From: Aphanomyces cochlioides
Taxonomy: Eukaryota > Oomycota > Saprolegniomycetes > Saprolegniales > Verrucalvaceae
Direction of reading: 5' to 3'
DNA length: 64,000 bases
Assembly (NCBI GenBank): GCA_019828595.1
Contig: JAHQRK010000018.1
Location: 1,178,001 to 1,242,000, forward strand
The position numbers and the translations under genes were made by a program. Positions 34,240 to 44,878 of the stretch are shown piece after piece. Numbering within the stretch: the stretch's first letter is position 1; every line of letters starts with the position of its first letter. The notes under the pieces are model-generated. The model was not told the DNA's origin. It did no database searches and saw nothing but the letters and a program-made list of their open reading frames with translations.

Positions 34240-36414
34240 ATGGATTCGAGGAGCGACTTCACGATCGAGAAAGCGAGACGAAATCGTATCAGCGAGCCTA
34301 CTCGAAAGTGCTACGCATCAGGTATTGAACAGGTTAAAAGTGGGTAGTCTTGACCAAACAAGACAACCTTCTTCAGACGTGCGCAGATTCTAAGGACGGG
34401 AAAACTTTGAATTTATCGACCTTCCATTATGATCATTTCCTCGAGTTCCTCGTGTGGACTGTGCGCTATAGAGACATCCAAGTAAATACATTGAGTGGTT
34501 ACCGCAGCGCGATAAAAAACCTCTACAAAGACCAAAAAGTTCCTCTCCCTGTGGAATATGGTGATGACATGAAGGAAATTTTTCAGGTTTATTGATATAT
34601 GCTGATATAGTAATAGTGTTGTAGGAATAAAGAAGTCTATGGCAACTGACCTCCAAACAGGAGAAAAATTACTGAGTGGCAAGCGGCCACTTTCATTTTC
34701 AATGTATGAAGCATTATGCACCAAACGTTTGGCTTTGTAGGATGGTGGCTTCACTCATTTGGTTTTAATTTTCACATGGAATTTGATGTGCCGATCGAAA
34801 TCCACAGAAACAATTAGGTAGATATAATTTCTATATTCGATTGCTCAGGTTGATGTATAGATTTGATCATCTTTCCTGTGAAGATGACTCCATAGGTGTC
34901 ACATTATATAAAGCAAAGACAAAACAAGAGGGTAGACAAATTCTTTGAAAATGCATAGTTATCATTATGTAGGGACGACTGTTAAAGATCCTAGGCATTG
35001 CTTTGCCAATCCCCTCAAACCAGCAATATGTTTATTCTTGGCCCTTGGTATATATTTGGCATGTGCAAGCCAGTTAGCTCTTGGTTGTCTCTTTCCAGGT
35101 GCAAACCAAAAGGTTAAACTACATACAGTCCTGCATTTCATTTTTGTTTAGGGTAGATTTGGGAAATCACTGACTAAGTTGGTTCAATCTAGCCGAGTAC
35201 AAGCCACAGGCACTTCCGAGATTGGAACCCATTCGATAAGAAAGGATGTTGCAACTTTTGCTTGCTCAGGGACAACTGGCGGGCCATCAATTATAAGCGT
35301 TTGTTTAAGATGCGGTTGGTCGATAGGAAACGTTATGGAACGCTATTTTAGATACGAGGCGGCGGACGACCAATTTACAGGTCGTGTGGTCTCCGGTCTC
35401 CCGGTAAACAGCAGTGATTTTGCTGTTTTGCCTCCACATTTTGTGATTCACGAAGATCCTGTTGTTTCAAAATGCCTCAATTTAATGTTTCCAAATCTTT
35501 GTGGTCTATATAGCATGCTCCCTATTTTACGCTTAATTCTGGCCAGCTTGGTGTATCACAGTGACTAGACAATCGCGACATTGCCACCTCAACATGCTCT
35601 ATTATCAACGGCTTTGTTTTATGATATTAACATGCTACGGTATCTTAAATCCAAAGTCAATGCGGGCTATGAATCGAATATCCTCAAAGCTAGTGGCATT
35701 CCCCCCCACGTTGAAGTCCTGCGAAAACTTGAACGCAACTTTATGTCAATCACGTCCTTACTGAGCATTATACTTGACGGAGTCAATAAAATTGTTGAGG
35801 GGTGGCTGCTGGTAATGTTACAAAAGTACAAAAGATACATGTATTCTTGTCAACGCAATTCATTCGGCGTTGAAAGCATTTTTGCCCTTGATTCCTTCTC
35901 TTGATCATGCTGCTACCATATTAAATTATGATTCATGCGATCTCCAGTCCTATCCAGTTTTTACCATAGGTTCACGTTTGAGTGTATTACCAGCCGACTT
36001 CGATTTCCCAGTGTTGATCTTGCGACAGGATGGCAGTTCTGGTGGCTGGGAAATCCAGCTCGTAAAATCATACCTTTATGTAAAATAAGCCCCCACGATT
36101 TGACCAACATAAAGGTCAAAAATACCTTTGCACAATGGAAATACGTCATGCAAAAGCTTCACGACGAGCTTGTGAAAAATACAAATCGACAAATGCCAAA
36201 CAGACCTACTCGTGATGAGGTATGTCATTCATTTAAAGTCATACAACCCTTCCTGGACAGAGTTTCTTCTTTGGGCGAGTCAAAGACGCGGAAGTGTCGA
36301 GCAATTCAATTGAAAGTGTTGACATACGCTAAGCTTGTTCGTTTGGAGCAAGGGATTCAGAAAAAACGAGCCTTTGTTCCACGCAAGCGCAAAAGACCAG
36401 AAGAACACACGTGA
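34240..36414 (+). pseudogene. Crypton-like tyrosine-recombinase transposon, copy 1 (decayed)
   Basis: Spliced frame starting MDSRSDFTIEKARRN at 34240. The N-terminal SAM-like domain (FHYDHFLEFLVWTVRY; SGYRSAIKNLYKDQKVP) is followed by a tyrosine-recombinase catalytic domain. Its residues are an Arg in FTWNLMCRSKSTE, the HxxR box GTHSIRKDVATF, and a nucleophile-candidate Tyr in ERYFRYEAADDQF. A C-terminal GCR1_C-like DNA-binding domain contains SVDLATGWQFWWLGNP. Introns of about 35-45 nt are intact in the first half. Damage: an in-frame TAG at about 35567-35569 where copy 2 has Tyr, a scrambled stretch at 35810-35990, and a one-base shift near 36012. YR plus GCR1_C-like is the Crypton arrangement known from fungi and oomycetes. 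It is inactive as it stands. Confidence 0.8.
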
Positions 36415-36765
36415 CGAGCCTGACCCAGTTCTGCTTGATGTCTATTTGAGTAGTAATTAATACATGTATCTCGATGGAATCAACTTACGTTTTTGTGGTT
36501 GCTGTTTCTCTGGCTCTAGCCACGTCTGGATGAACCAGAGAAATGCCGTGGGTCAAACAGCACCTTGGGAATTTGATCTGCTTCGAAATGTGGGGTGTGG
36601 CAACGCAGTCTCTCATTCGCTTGGTCTTCATGACTTCTTGGTCAGCTTTCACTTCACTCTACGTCTTTGTTCGAAATTGGGATTGGGCTTGAAATTGTCG
36701 CCATATTTCTATCCAATCCCCGCTAAATATCGTTTTGTCTTATTATGATTGGATGATAACTGATG

Positions 36766-36783
36766 GTAAATCAAACGATTTAC
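36766..36783 (+). repeat. 18-mer direct repeat, right of Crypton-like element 1
   Basis: GTAAATCAAACGATTTAC, 17 of 18 bases as at 34029-34046 and in the same orientation. It also sits about 90 nt before a small ORF, so a promoter palindrome is an alternative. Confidence 0.7.
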
Positions 36784-36868
36784 GTTTTCTGAGAACAAGT
36801 CATTTTTCACCCCAGTCACAATTTAGAGTGTATGTAACAATAGTTGAAAGGATTCAAATCTATTCAAG

Positions 36869-37138
36869 ATGAAGCGGTCAAAGGCGCTGCATTTCAACTT
36901 GCCCTTGCTAAGCACCGGCAAAAGCTCCGAGATCGTTCAAGAATTTCTCATTGAAACCAGTGTCAAGCCACTGAGATGGCTCATGCAAGACCATCCTCTG
37001 GTCGTGGAAACCATCAACGCTCAAAGATACACTGTCAATCCCAAGCTTTTTTACTACGCCCAAGAACTCGTGGAGCAGCACATGAAAGTCACACGAAAAC
37101 GACGGTCATTGTGCGATCAAGACAATGAACATAAATAG
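36869..37138 (+). CDS. Small uncharacterised protein (89 aa)
   Basis: ORF starting MKRSKALHFNLPLLSTG and ending KRRSLCDQDNEHK. Composition is protein-like and helical (SEIVQEFLIETSVKPLRWLM; LFYYAQELVEQHM), with a basic C-terminus. I do not recognise it. Open frames downstream (37163-37490) such as DELRRLRTLTEYCNWKHWER could be further exons, but I could not join them cleanly. Confidence 0.4.
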   Translation: MKRSKALHFNLPLLSTGKSSEIVQEFLIETSVKPLRWLMQDHPLVVETINAQRYTVNPKLFYYAQELVEQHMKVTRKRRSLCDQDNEHK

Positions 37139-37616
37139 ACGACAGTCTGGTTAAGGTGCTCCATGTTGTTACGCCGCAAAGACTCGATGGACAGTGTCCG
37201 CTGCATTCATGGGGCATTCATCATTTTGTACGCACTTGGAATGTCGACGGAGGAAGGTTTTACATGCACCAGTACGACGCATTCTCACGAATTCATGAAG
37301 TCATGTTGGGAGAACCAACGCCGAGCCACTGGAAGGGGAAATTGAGCGGTCTCTAGATTTTCTGTTGCGCGATGCTTAGCAGTTCGTAAGGAGTCAAGGG
37401 CAGCAGTCTGTGGCGTCTGACGAGTTGCGTCGACTCCGCACCCTGACGGAATACTGTAACTGGAAGCATTGGGAAAGGCGATCACGGCGCTGAAAAAAGA
37501 TATTTTTCAATTTTTATTTGGCAAATATATTGAGAAACGACGCAAAAAACCTTTTTTTATTGAATGATCTTTTTGTAGTGTCAATGAAAAAGGTGGGAAG
37601 GAAGAAGTGAACGAAC
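37139..37616. other. Unresolved open frames between small ORF and vWA copy C
   Basis: Protein-like stretches occur in different plus frames (EGEIERSLDFLLRDA then, after TAG, QQSVASDELRRLRTLTEY). They could be exons of the small gene or a decayed gene. An AT-rich stretch (37500-37580) precedes copy C and probably holds its promoter. Confidence 0.3.
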
Positions 37617-38728
37617 ATGGGGAATGCCAATGGTGGAGAAGCCAAGCCTGCCGGGGACGCGGCCGCATTCAAGAAGATTCCAGACAAATATGAGACCTAT
37701 GGTATGAGCTTGCTCCATGCTGCATCCCACATCTTGATGTATAGAGCAGCTCGAGAAAGCTCTTCGAGACGCAGGGCTGGAATCCTCCAACTTGATTGTT
37801 GGCATCGACTACACGAAATCCAACACTGTAATGGAATGTTCACGTGAGATCGGCTAAGCCGTCATGTAGTGGACAGGGGCACGCACATTTCAAGGGAAAA
37901 GCCTCCATGAGATTGACCCTTCTGACCAGACGTGGAATCCATACCAGGTGCCCAAGGCAATAAATTCCAAGTTAATACTTCTGCAGCGCGTCATATATTC
38001 CTTGGGGCGGACACTGGAAGCCTTTGACGACGATCGACTTATTCCTGTCTTTGGATTTGGCGATGTTACGACCGGAGGTAGCGCTTGCTTCCCATTTCTC
38101 CCAGATGGTCTTGTCTGTCATGGGTTTGCCCAAGTGTTGGAGCGCTACAATCAAATCACTCCCCTCATGCAGCTTGCTGGACCTACAAATTTTGCTCCTG
38201 TTATTCGTGAGGCGATTCAAATCTGCAAGGCACAAAAGTCGTATCACATCTTGGTGATCATCGCCGGTACGTTCAGGGCTCCGTGCATTCCCCCGACTTC
38301 CAATTTCTTGGCGGTAGATGGCCTGGTGACAAACTGTGAGGAAACTGTCCAAGCTATCGTTGATGCGTCCGAATATCCTCTGTGTACGATCGTCTAGCAT
38401 GCTTTGTTTTATGCTGTTCTGTAGCAATTATCATGGTCGGCGTCGGGGATGGGCCTTGGGTACAATAGCTTGGATAAGACGTGATCTCATGTTTGTGGTG
38501 TCATAGGACGTCATGAAGGCATTTGATGACTTTTTGCCCGCCCGCCGCTTTGACAACTTCCAGTTTGTCGATTTCGACAAGATGCTGCGTGTGAATCAAG
38601 TCAACCCTGACGTTGGGTTTGCCACCGCCGCCTTGATGGAAATTCCAGGTTTGATCGACCATGCGAAAGAGTCTTCATGGCCATGTCTAGCCCAATTCAA
38701 GAAGATTTGTGAAGCTGGCATCTTGTAG
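37617..38728 (+). CDS. Copine-type vWA domain protein, copy C
   Basis: Plus-strand paralogue with the same exon plan as A, B and D. It starts MGNANGGEAKPAGDAAA (Met-Gly) at 37617. An intron follows KYETY, then LEKALRDAGLESSNLIVGID, YTKSNT (MIDAS), LGRTLEAFDDDRLIPVFGFG, PTNFAPVIREAIQICKAQ, ILVIIA, DGLVTNCEETVQAIVD, SIIMVGVGDGPW and FDDFLPARRFDNFQFVDF. The last exon closes with AQFKKICEAGIL at 38728. It lacks C2 and RING domains. Confidence 0.8.
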
Positions 38729-38983
38729 GAATTCATTACATGAACGGATCATAGACAAACACATCTTCAGCCTAAAGAATGCATCAATTTAGTTGGAACG
38801 ATGGACGCAGCGCCAGCGCGAAGGACTACACTCGTAGGTGATGTGATGGTGTTTGAAAATAGTTGCATAGCGTCCTTCGTGTTGATCATGACAGCTCGCA
38901 ACCTGGCCATGCCAGCGTTGAAAGAGAAACGTTAGCCTTCCTTTCGGAAACATATTTATGGGATTATAATCAAGTGCAATAAG

Positions 38984-39763
38984 TTAATGATAATGAACGA
39001 GTTCGCGATAGTGGCGGACGCAGCAGCCTTCGCGCTGAGCCCACTTGCCGCACCCGGCGACTTGGCAACGCATGCCACCTCCATGGCCACGGCAGCGTCC
39101 TCTTGAAATCGAGCCTTTCGTGCAACCAGCCACTTGACATCGAACGCCCCCTCCGTGGGTTTTGCATCTCCCTCGCGACTGAACTGCTCGCTGGCATCCT
39201 GGCACGTTGCAAGGTTTAATGCCTCCATGCGCGGTGCATTTGCCAGCAAACTGGGCGACACGTGGGCAATTCACTTCGTCACAGTAACGTCGGCCACCAT
39301 GTTGAGTGCACATGCCCTGGCATCGAGCAAACTTGACACAGCCTGGGGCTTCACAGAGTTTGCGAGCCGTTTGTTGTCGAGGCGTGGGGATGTCAGGAAC
39401 TGGCGGTTGTACAGACGGCGTCCACGTTGTGTCAGGCTTGAAGACCGCTTCGAGCAGATCGAGAGGAAGATCGTCGACTTGCATTTCGCTTTGGGGGGCG
39501 CTCATGGCTTGATGGATTGAGGTCGCGACAGACTGGATCGGTTGCGAAGGCGACGGCAAGACAGACTCAGTTTTGAAGATCGCTTCTAGCAGGTCCAGGG
39601 GAAGATCGTCGTGCTGGAGATCGTACTCGGAGGAACTAAGAGGTTGAATGTCAGTGAATTTGGTCCAGCCGAGCAGTTCTTCGTCGGGGAGTGCGATGTT
39701 GTCGAGCTGCAAGTCAGCCATTGAGGCAGCGTGGGGGAACTTGAGAAGTGAAGCAGCCCACAT
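38984..39763 (-). CDS. WRKY19-like zinc-finger repeat protein
   Basis: Minus-strand ORF. Likely start MWAASLLKFPHAASMADL at 39763, or MADLQLDNIALPDEEL at 39721. The N-terminal half is acidic, with a duplicated motif (HDDLPLDLLEAIFKTES and VDDLPLDLLEAVFKPD) that looks like an activation or docking motif. The C-terminal half has five tandem fingers of pattern C-x4-C-x(7-9)-C-x2-H-G-G (CEAPGCVKFARCQGMCTQHG onward, ending REGCCVRHY). This repeat type is expanded in oomycetes and annotated as WRKY19-like. Probably a nucleic-acid-binding regulator. The ORF extends upstream to 39928 without obvious coding character. Confidence 0.8.
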   Translation of the reverse strand: MWAASLLKFPHAASMADLQLDNIALPDEELLGWTKFTDIQPLSSSEYDLQHDDLPLDLLEAIFKTESVLPSPSQPIQSVATSIHQAMSAPQSEMQVDDLPLDLLEAVFKPDTTWTPSVQPPVPDIPTPRQQTARKLCEAPGCVKFARCQGMCTQHGGRRYCDEVNCPRVAQFAGKCTAHGGIKPCNVPGCQRAVQSRGRCKTHGGGVRCQVAGCTKGSISRGRCRGHGGGMRCQVAGCGKWAQREGCCVRHYRELVHYH

Positions 39764-40710
39764 CTCAGTCGTGTGTTGTTCGAAAGCAGCATGCTTTTCA
39801 GAACAGAACAAACCAGAGGAGTGTATGACCTTGTTTCGAATACCCAGTAGACCTATAAATAGCCGCAACGTCGTGTATATTGCACGCCAGGTCGCAAGGA
39901 GGATCTCTTCAATGGGATCTGAAGGCAATACTCACCTCGTTCAAACGATATACACCAGACTTAGAACCTCCCACAGAATTTTTGCAGCTTCCGGCGCTGA
40001 GTAGAAGATTGGATTTACAACTGATGCTCTCAAGGATTGAGAGGCATCAGTTGTTAATCCAATCTTCGAACTGCGGCTTGAGTGGCGAGCAGCATGAGGA
40101 TCTAAAGACTCTCGATATTGGCACCACTGACATCAACAAATGCCAACCTCCATTTCGACAGACAGTTCCATGGTCTACGCAAGAAAGTACAACATATCCA
40201 AAGAGATGACACAGGATCTACCGAGCACAAAACGGGATCATTTCACTCATATCACGCATCAATTGCACGTCAGGCACTGCTTTATTGCGACGGTGATTGC
40301 CATAACCACCATGCAATCCCAATGAATCGTCCAATTCAAGTTCCATTGTGTTCCACAGGATCTCAATCGTACTAGCAAAGCCACGGTTAAGAATACATCT
40401 CTCGCCACCTAATTCATACCTCAAGTGTCTGACGGGCATGCACGTCCACTGAATCCTCTACGTCTCAATGCAAATACTCCTCTGTTTGCATCCGTCTCCC
40501 CATGGACGCGACTCCAAGGATCTCGCGAAGCGCATTGTAAAAAAAATGTTCCAAGCTCTCATTGGTTGAAAAAACATTTGAAATTCGTATACTTTCTGAT
40601 TTTCTGCTAAAATATGGGTGAATTTTTCATTGAAATCTGAAAGTTAGTTGAAAATTGGCCTTTCCGACTCTTTCGAACCCTCAGCATTGACAAATTCGAC
40701 TGACGAAGAG
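39764..40710. other. Intergenic region with a long hairpin
   Basis: No gene supported. It carries a near-perfect 64-nt palindrome at 40004-40067. The 3' part is the promoter side of vWA copy D. Confidence 0.5.
40004..40067. repeat. Near-perfect inverted repeat, about 30-bp arms
   Basis: The left arm begins GAAGATTGGATTTACAAC; the right arm is its reverse complement with one substitution and one inserted base; the loop is a few nucleotides. It could fold as a stable RNA hairpin or a cruciform. Confidence 0.85.
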
Positions 40711-41857
40711 ATGGGATCCGACCACAGCAAGCCAACGCGCCCGCCCGCCAACGTCTCCACCTTCCGCGCGATTCCCGACTCGTACGAGACGTATGGTATG
40801 CGCTTTCTTCGTTGATGTCGTTCCGAGAGTGATCGTGTATGCTAGAACAACTCCAAGATGCCCTTCGCCGCGCCGGTTTGGAATCCTCCAACTTGATCCT
40901 CGCGATTGACTACACGAAATCCAACACGGTATGCGCATCTCGATAGGAAGCGAGTAGAGTGCTGTTGCTGTAGTGGACTGGCCAACGCTCGTTCCAAAAC
41001 AAGTGTCTCCATGAGATTGACCCCAACAACCAAGTGTGGAATCCATACCAGGTACATGATTGAAAAATCGAAGGGTGATGGGCTTACGATGCACGTGCAC
41101 AGTCTGTCATCCATATCATGGGCCGAACGCTTGAAGCGTTTGATGATGACAAGTTGATCCCAGCCTTTGGATTTGGCGATGCCACGACTGGCGGCAAAGC
41201 ATGCTTTCCATTTCTCCCGAATGGTGGCGTTTGCCAAGGCTTTAACCAAGTGCTCATGCGCTACAACCAAATCACGCCTGAAATTGCATTGTCGGGGCCG
41301 ACAAACTTTGCCCCCGTCATTCATGAAGCCATTCGCATTTGCCAAGCCCAACGTTCGTATCACATTTTAGTCATCGTGGCAGGTTTGTCTTGCAGTTCTC
41401 GTCGCATGATTGCTTGACAATCTATCTAGATGGCCAAGTTACAAATGAGCGCGAAACAATTGACGCGATTGTAGCCGCTTCCAACTTTCCACTGTGTATG
41501 TCTTCCAAGCTCAATTCTCTTCTAATTATTTCATCGCTGTAGCCATCATCATGGTCGGTGTCGGCGATGGTCCATGGGTACATCTACGACTTCCTTGAGC
41601 ATTTTGCTCATTTCTGCCTTCTTAGGACATGATGGAGCGATTTGACGATCAATTGCCATCGCGCCGCTTTGACAATTTCCAATTCGTCGAGTACAACAAG
41701 ATGCTCCGACTCAATCGCACAAACCCCGAAGTCGGCTTTGCCACCGCCGCCCTCATGGAAGTTCCAGGTAGGCATTGTCATCGATTTGCCATCGATATCT
41801 CATCTCTCTTCGTCGGTAGAGCAATACAAAATCATTCGCAAGTTGGGCATGTTGTAA
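40711..41857 (+). CDS. Copine-type vWA domain protein, copy D
   Basis: Plus-strand copy starting MGSDHSKPTRPPANVSTF (Met-Gly) at 40711. Exons: AIPDSYETY; LQDALRRAGLESSNLILAID; YTKSNT; WTGQRSFQNKCLHEIDP; IMGRTLEAFDDDKLIPAFGF; LSGPTNFAPVIHEAIRICQA; DGQVTNERETIDAIVA; SIIMVGVGDGPW; DMMERFDDQLPSRRFDNFQF; and EQYKIIRKLGML to TAA at 41855-41857. It is the best-preserved member and defines the family plan: MIDAS-containing copine vWA, no C2, no RING. The open frame continuing past 41768 is intron and then the next gene read through. Confidence 0.85.
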
Positions 41858-41916
41858 TTAATGGAAGACGCCGTTTCATGACTTTGACAGTTGTCCGCAA
41901 GTCTAAAGATAGAGTC

Positions 41917-43240
41917 ATGCCACCGCAGCCGCCGACTCCGAGCGTCTTGACGCCCCCCAAGCCGATAGAATTGCTCGATGAATTACTTGGCTCGGTGCTT
42001 CTCCTTGCGAGTTTGGTCTATCTTCTCCTCGTGGAACTCACGAGGCGTCGCGTCCTGTCGCTGCATCAATTCACGTTTTGTCTAGCGAGTGTCGGTGCCA
42101 TTGCAACTCTAGGAGGTTTCCTAGAACACAATGTTCCAAATGAGATGCTGGAGCTCTCACTCTTTGGCCAGCTCACGCAGACGTCGTCCATCTTTCAACT
42201 CCGGTACGCTCCTCTTGCAGTTGCACTTACGGCGACGATTGTGTTCATCGTCTACATTTCGTCGTGTGGTTGCCATTGCTGCTGTCTCCTCGGTGGCCCT
42301 GATGGATCTCTGCATCAACTCTGCTACGTCCATCGGTTCAGGAGCGCTGTCTCAGTCTACAGCCTCGCTTGCTTTGTCCTCTTTATCGTCCTCGGCATGC
42401 GTCTCAATGCCCGCATGCGACTGAGTGCCATCAAACCCGTGGGAGGCTCTCTGCATTGGCAGCTCCTCCAGTCGCCACTCTGTCTCGGCGCCATCCACAC
42501 CTGCAGTCTCCTCCTTGTTCTCCTCAAAGACATCCTCTATCATGCCGACACTTGCAAAGACGCCGCGCAGACCAAGAGCCCTCCATTGCCTCCTCAAACA
42601 GGAGCATCCGTCTCGCCGACAAAACTTGTCCAGCCTGCACTACTTCGCCCGCGGTCGACGTCCAGAGACCCCGTCATCAAGCAGGTCTTGGTGTGCGCTC
42701 TCCTCGGCATGACACATATATGGCTAGGCAACCAAGCAAGAAGCGCTAGCTCAATCTCTTCAGTCCATCCAGAGGAGTCGTCGCCCATTGAGTGCATCTT
42801 CAGACGAGGGCAGCTTGGATTCACGTCCTCATTCAGCATCGACAGAGAGCGAGCCAATTCTACCTCGGTCGAAACAAATCCATCGGATTTCACCAGTGCG
42901 TCGCCGCGCCGTGTCTGAAGCTGAAGCGCCGCTCCCGCCACGGCGTCGAGCCCAGCCGATCCAAAGGACGCCGTCACGAACTGAAGGCGACATTTCAAAC
43001 CTCATCAGCAGCGAAAGCGAGAGCGACGAAGACGTAATCGTGCCATCAGCCATTCGCCAGTTCACGTCCGAGTACGCAGCCGTGAATCGCTTGGTGCTGA
43101 CGAGAAGACCCAGCAAGCCAGAGGATGCCGACCCGTGGACACTTTGCGTGGACGAAAAGTCTGGTGCTTCTTACTATTACAATCACGAGACGGGCGAAAG
43201 CGCATGGGAGCGACCGGTAGAGCACACAAAATGGGAGTGA
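41917..43240 (+). CDS. Multi-pass membrane protein with C-terminal WW domain
   Basis: The start is MPPQPPTPSVLTPPKP at 41917, with one intron at about 42686-42729 (GTCTTG...CTAG). Hydrophobic segments: LLGSVLLLASLVYLLLVEL, FCLASVGAIATLGGFL, YAPLAVALTATIVFIVYISS, VYSLACFVLFIVLGM and a weaker one at LGAIHTCSLLLVLL; about five TM helices. After a Ser-rich linker with acidic ESESDEDV, residues near the end form a WW domain: DADPWTLCVDEKSGASYYYN then HETGESAWERP (two Trp about 22 apart and the YYYN aromatic block). WW domains bind proline-rich ligands such as PPxY. A membrane scaffold or ubiquitin-ligase adaptor is plausible. It converges on ERGIC3 with 16 nt between stops. Confidence 0.75.
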
Positions 43241-43256
43241 GAGGAGATGGCGACGT

Positions 43257-44708
43257 TTACTTGGCCGCGGTGGATTTCTTGAAGAAGTGGTAGATAAACG
43301 AGTCGATAAAGCCAGCAATCTAGACAAGTTGAGTGTAAATACATCCCGCCTTGGACATTGGATCGACGTACCGAGACCATGCCGCCGATGATAGCGCAAA
43401 TACGCATCAGGAAGTGCGTAAATGGAACGGTGGTGGCATCCACTTGGACAACAAACGCCGAGAGATCAAAGATGAAAAAGACGCCAGGCAAGACCGACAT
43501 GGAGCCCCATGGATCCAAGTAGCGCGTTTGTTGCGTGTACGAGAACTACAAGGCATTAGTGAGCGAGGTGAGACGAGCAGAGTTACCTGGTTCGAGTACC
43601 GCGTCGTGTAGCCGTCGTTGTAAATCGTCGGCACAATCTTCAAGAAGTACTGGTACACGGCACCACCTAGGAGCATCAACTTGAGTTCCTAGCGGCGGTC
43701 CAATGGAGGATATACCTCTGTCTGCAGTCTTGGCCGTGTTGTCCAGAGGTCGTGCCATGCCTGGGTAGGACTCGCCAAAGTACAATCTAGCACCACATGA
43801 GATGATAACAAGTTGAAAGAGCGAGACGCACTCGTGGATGATATGGCTCGAGTTGTATGAGAACTGTTGTCCCGGTAGGAACTGATGCACGAGACGTCCC
43901 TGACGGTGGAATGTACGACCGAGACCGACGTGGAAGTTGCCCGCCACGCGGTTCACAAACATCGTGCCATGCAAACGGCACCCTTCGCCAGGCTGCGAGT
44001 TGGCTTCTTCCTTGCCACGTTCGCGCAAGCACTGCTCGGTTTGTTCAGCATCGTCCAACGTCTTTTCTCCAGTCATGAAAGCTTCCTTCACTTCGTCACA
44101 TGTGTTACAGCATGTCAAACCCGCAGGATGCTTATTGCCATAGCAGCTACCACAATATCCTTCAGGCACAGGCTCGAATGTTTCCGGGTGGGCATTTGGC
44201 ACATGCGTCATTGCTTCACCAATTGGTGTCCCATCGGCCGCAAGGCGAGTCTTGTACACGGTGTGATGCATGTTAACTTGCAAGTCGCCAGCAACGTCCA
44301 TAGCGTTCATGTGCGCTTCTACACAGACTTGGGACGACGAGTTCAAGAGGGCGAAATCGTTACCGCGGCAAGTCAACGCAGGATAACTAATGTCGAAGTT
44401 AATTTGGAGCTTCTCCGTGGTTGACGTATCCACAACCATGTGCTCGTGCTTGTTTACAGTCAAGAAATCGCGCAGTTCAGAGAGAAACAAGATGACCATG
44501 ATAACCATCGTCACGATCGAGACTGGAGATTCTGTCAAGACAAGATTCCATGGTTCCCAAGATTACCTGTCGCGCCAGCTTCCGTTTGAACCTTGAACTC
44601 ACGGTGGAGCTTGGGATATACATCCACTTTCTTTAGGATTTGCCGCGTACTGAACGAGGATTCAGACACGGGAGCGCCGTCCTTCCCGGTGTTCCGCTGG
44701 CGGAGCAT
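43257..44708 (-). CDS. ERGIC3: ERGIC3-like COPII cargo receptor
   Basis: Minus-strand, five or so exons. The first exon reads MLRQRNTGKDGAPVSESS then KVDVYPKLHREFKVQTEAGAT, joined by a GTAATC...CCAG intron to VSIVTMVIMVILFLSEL (TM1). The luminal domain carries paired cysteines (EGYCGSCYG, LTCCNTCDEV) as in ERGIC3/Erv46, the ISYPALTC block and NMHHTVYKTRL. Later exons contain PTIYNDGYTTRYSNQ, YLDPWGSMSVLPGVFFIFD and TM2 (MRICAIIGGMVS, VAGFIDSFIYHFFKK). The C-terminal KKSTAAK fits a cytosolic trafficking tail. It cycles between ER and Golgi and packages cargo into COPII vesicles with a partner ERGIC protein not seen here. Confidence 0.9.
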
Positions 44709-44878
44709 GTTTATTCAGCTGTTTACGTGGCTCAATATCTCGAATCCGGATACATATCCGGACATTCAACACCATATCCGGATGACATGGAATACGGATT
44801 TGATCCGGATAATGTGGCACTCAGGTTGAGAATGGACCAATCAAATGCTGGAAGAGAGAATTTTGCATCAAAGCTTCC
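44709..44878. promoter_or_regulatory. Divergent promoter with four TCCGGA motifs
   Basis: Between ERGIC3 (-) and MoaA (+): AATCCGGATA, ATATCCGGACA, ATATCCGGATG and GATCCGGATA at about 44744, 44755, 44774 and 44802, plus a degenerate ATACGGAT. This is the same palindromic core as the EI24/TPR promoter. Confidence 0.6.

Noticed and set aside
41629..42918. A single 429-aa ORF joining vWA copy D to a membrane protein
   Set aside because: A standard intron (about 41768-41819) and the vWA stop at 41857 separate them. The apparent fusion is intron read-through into the next gene's frame.
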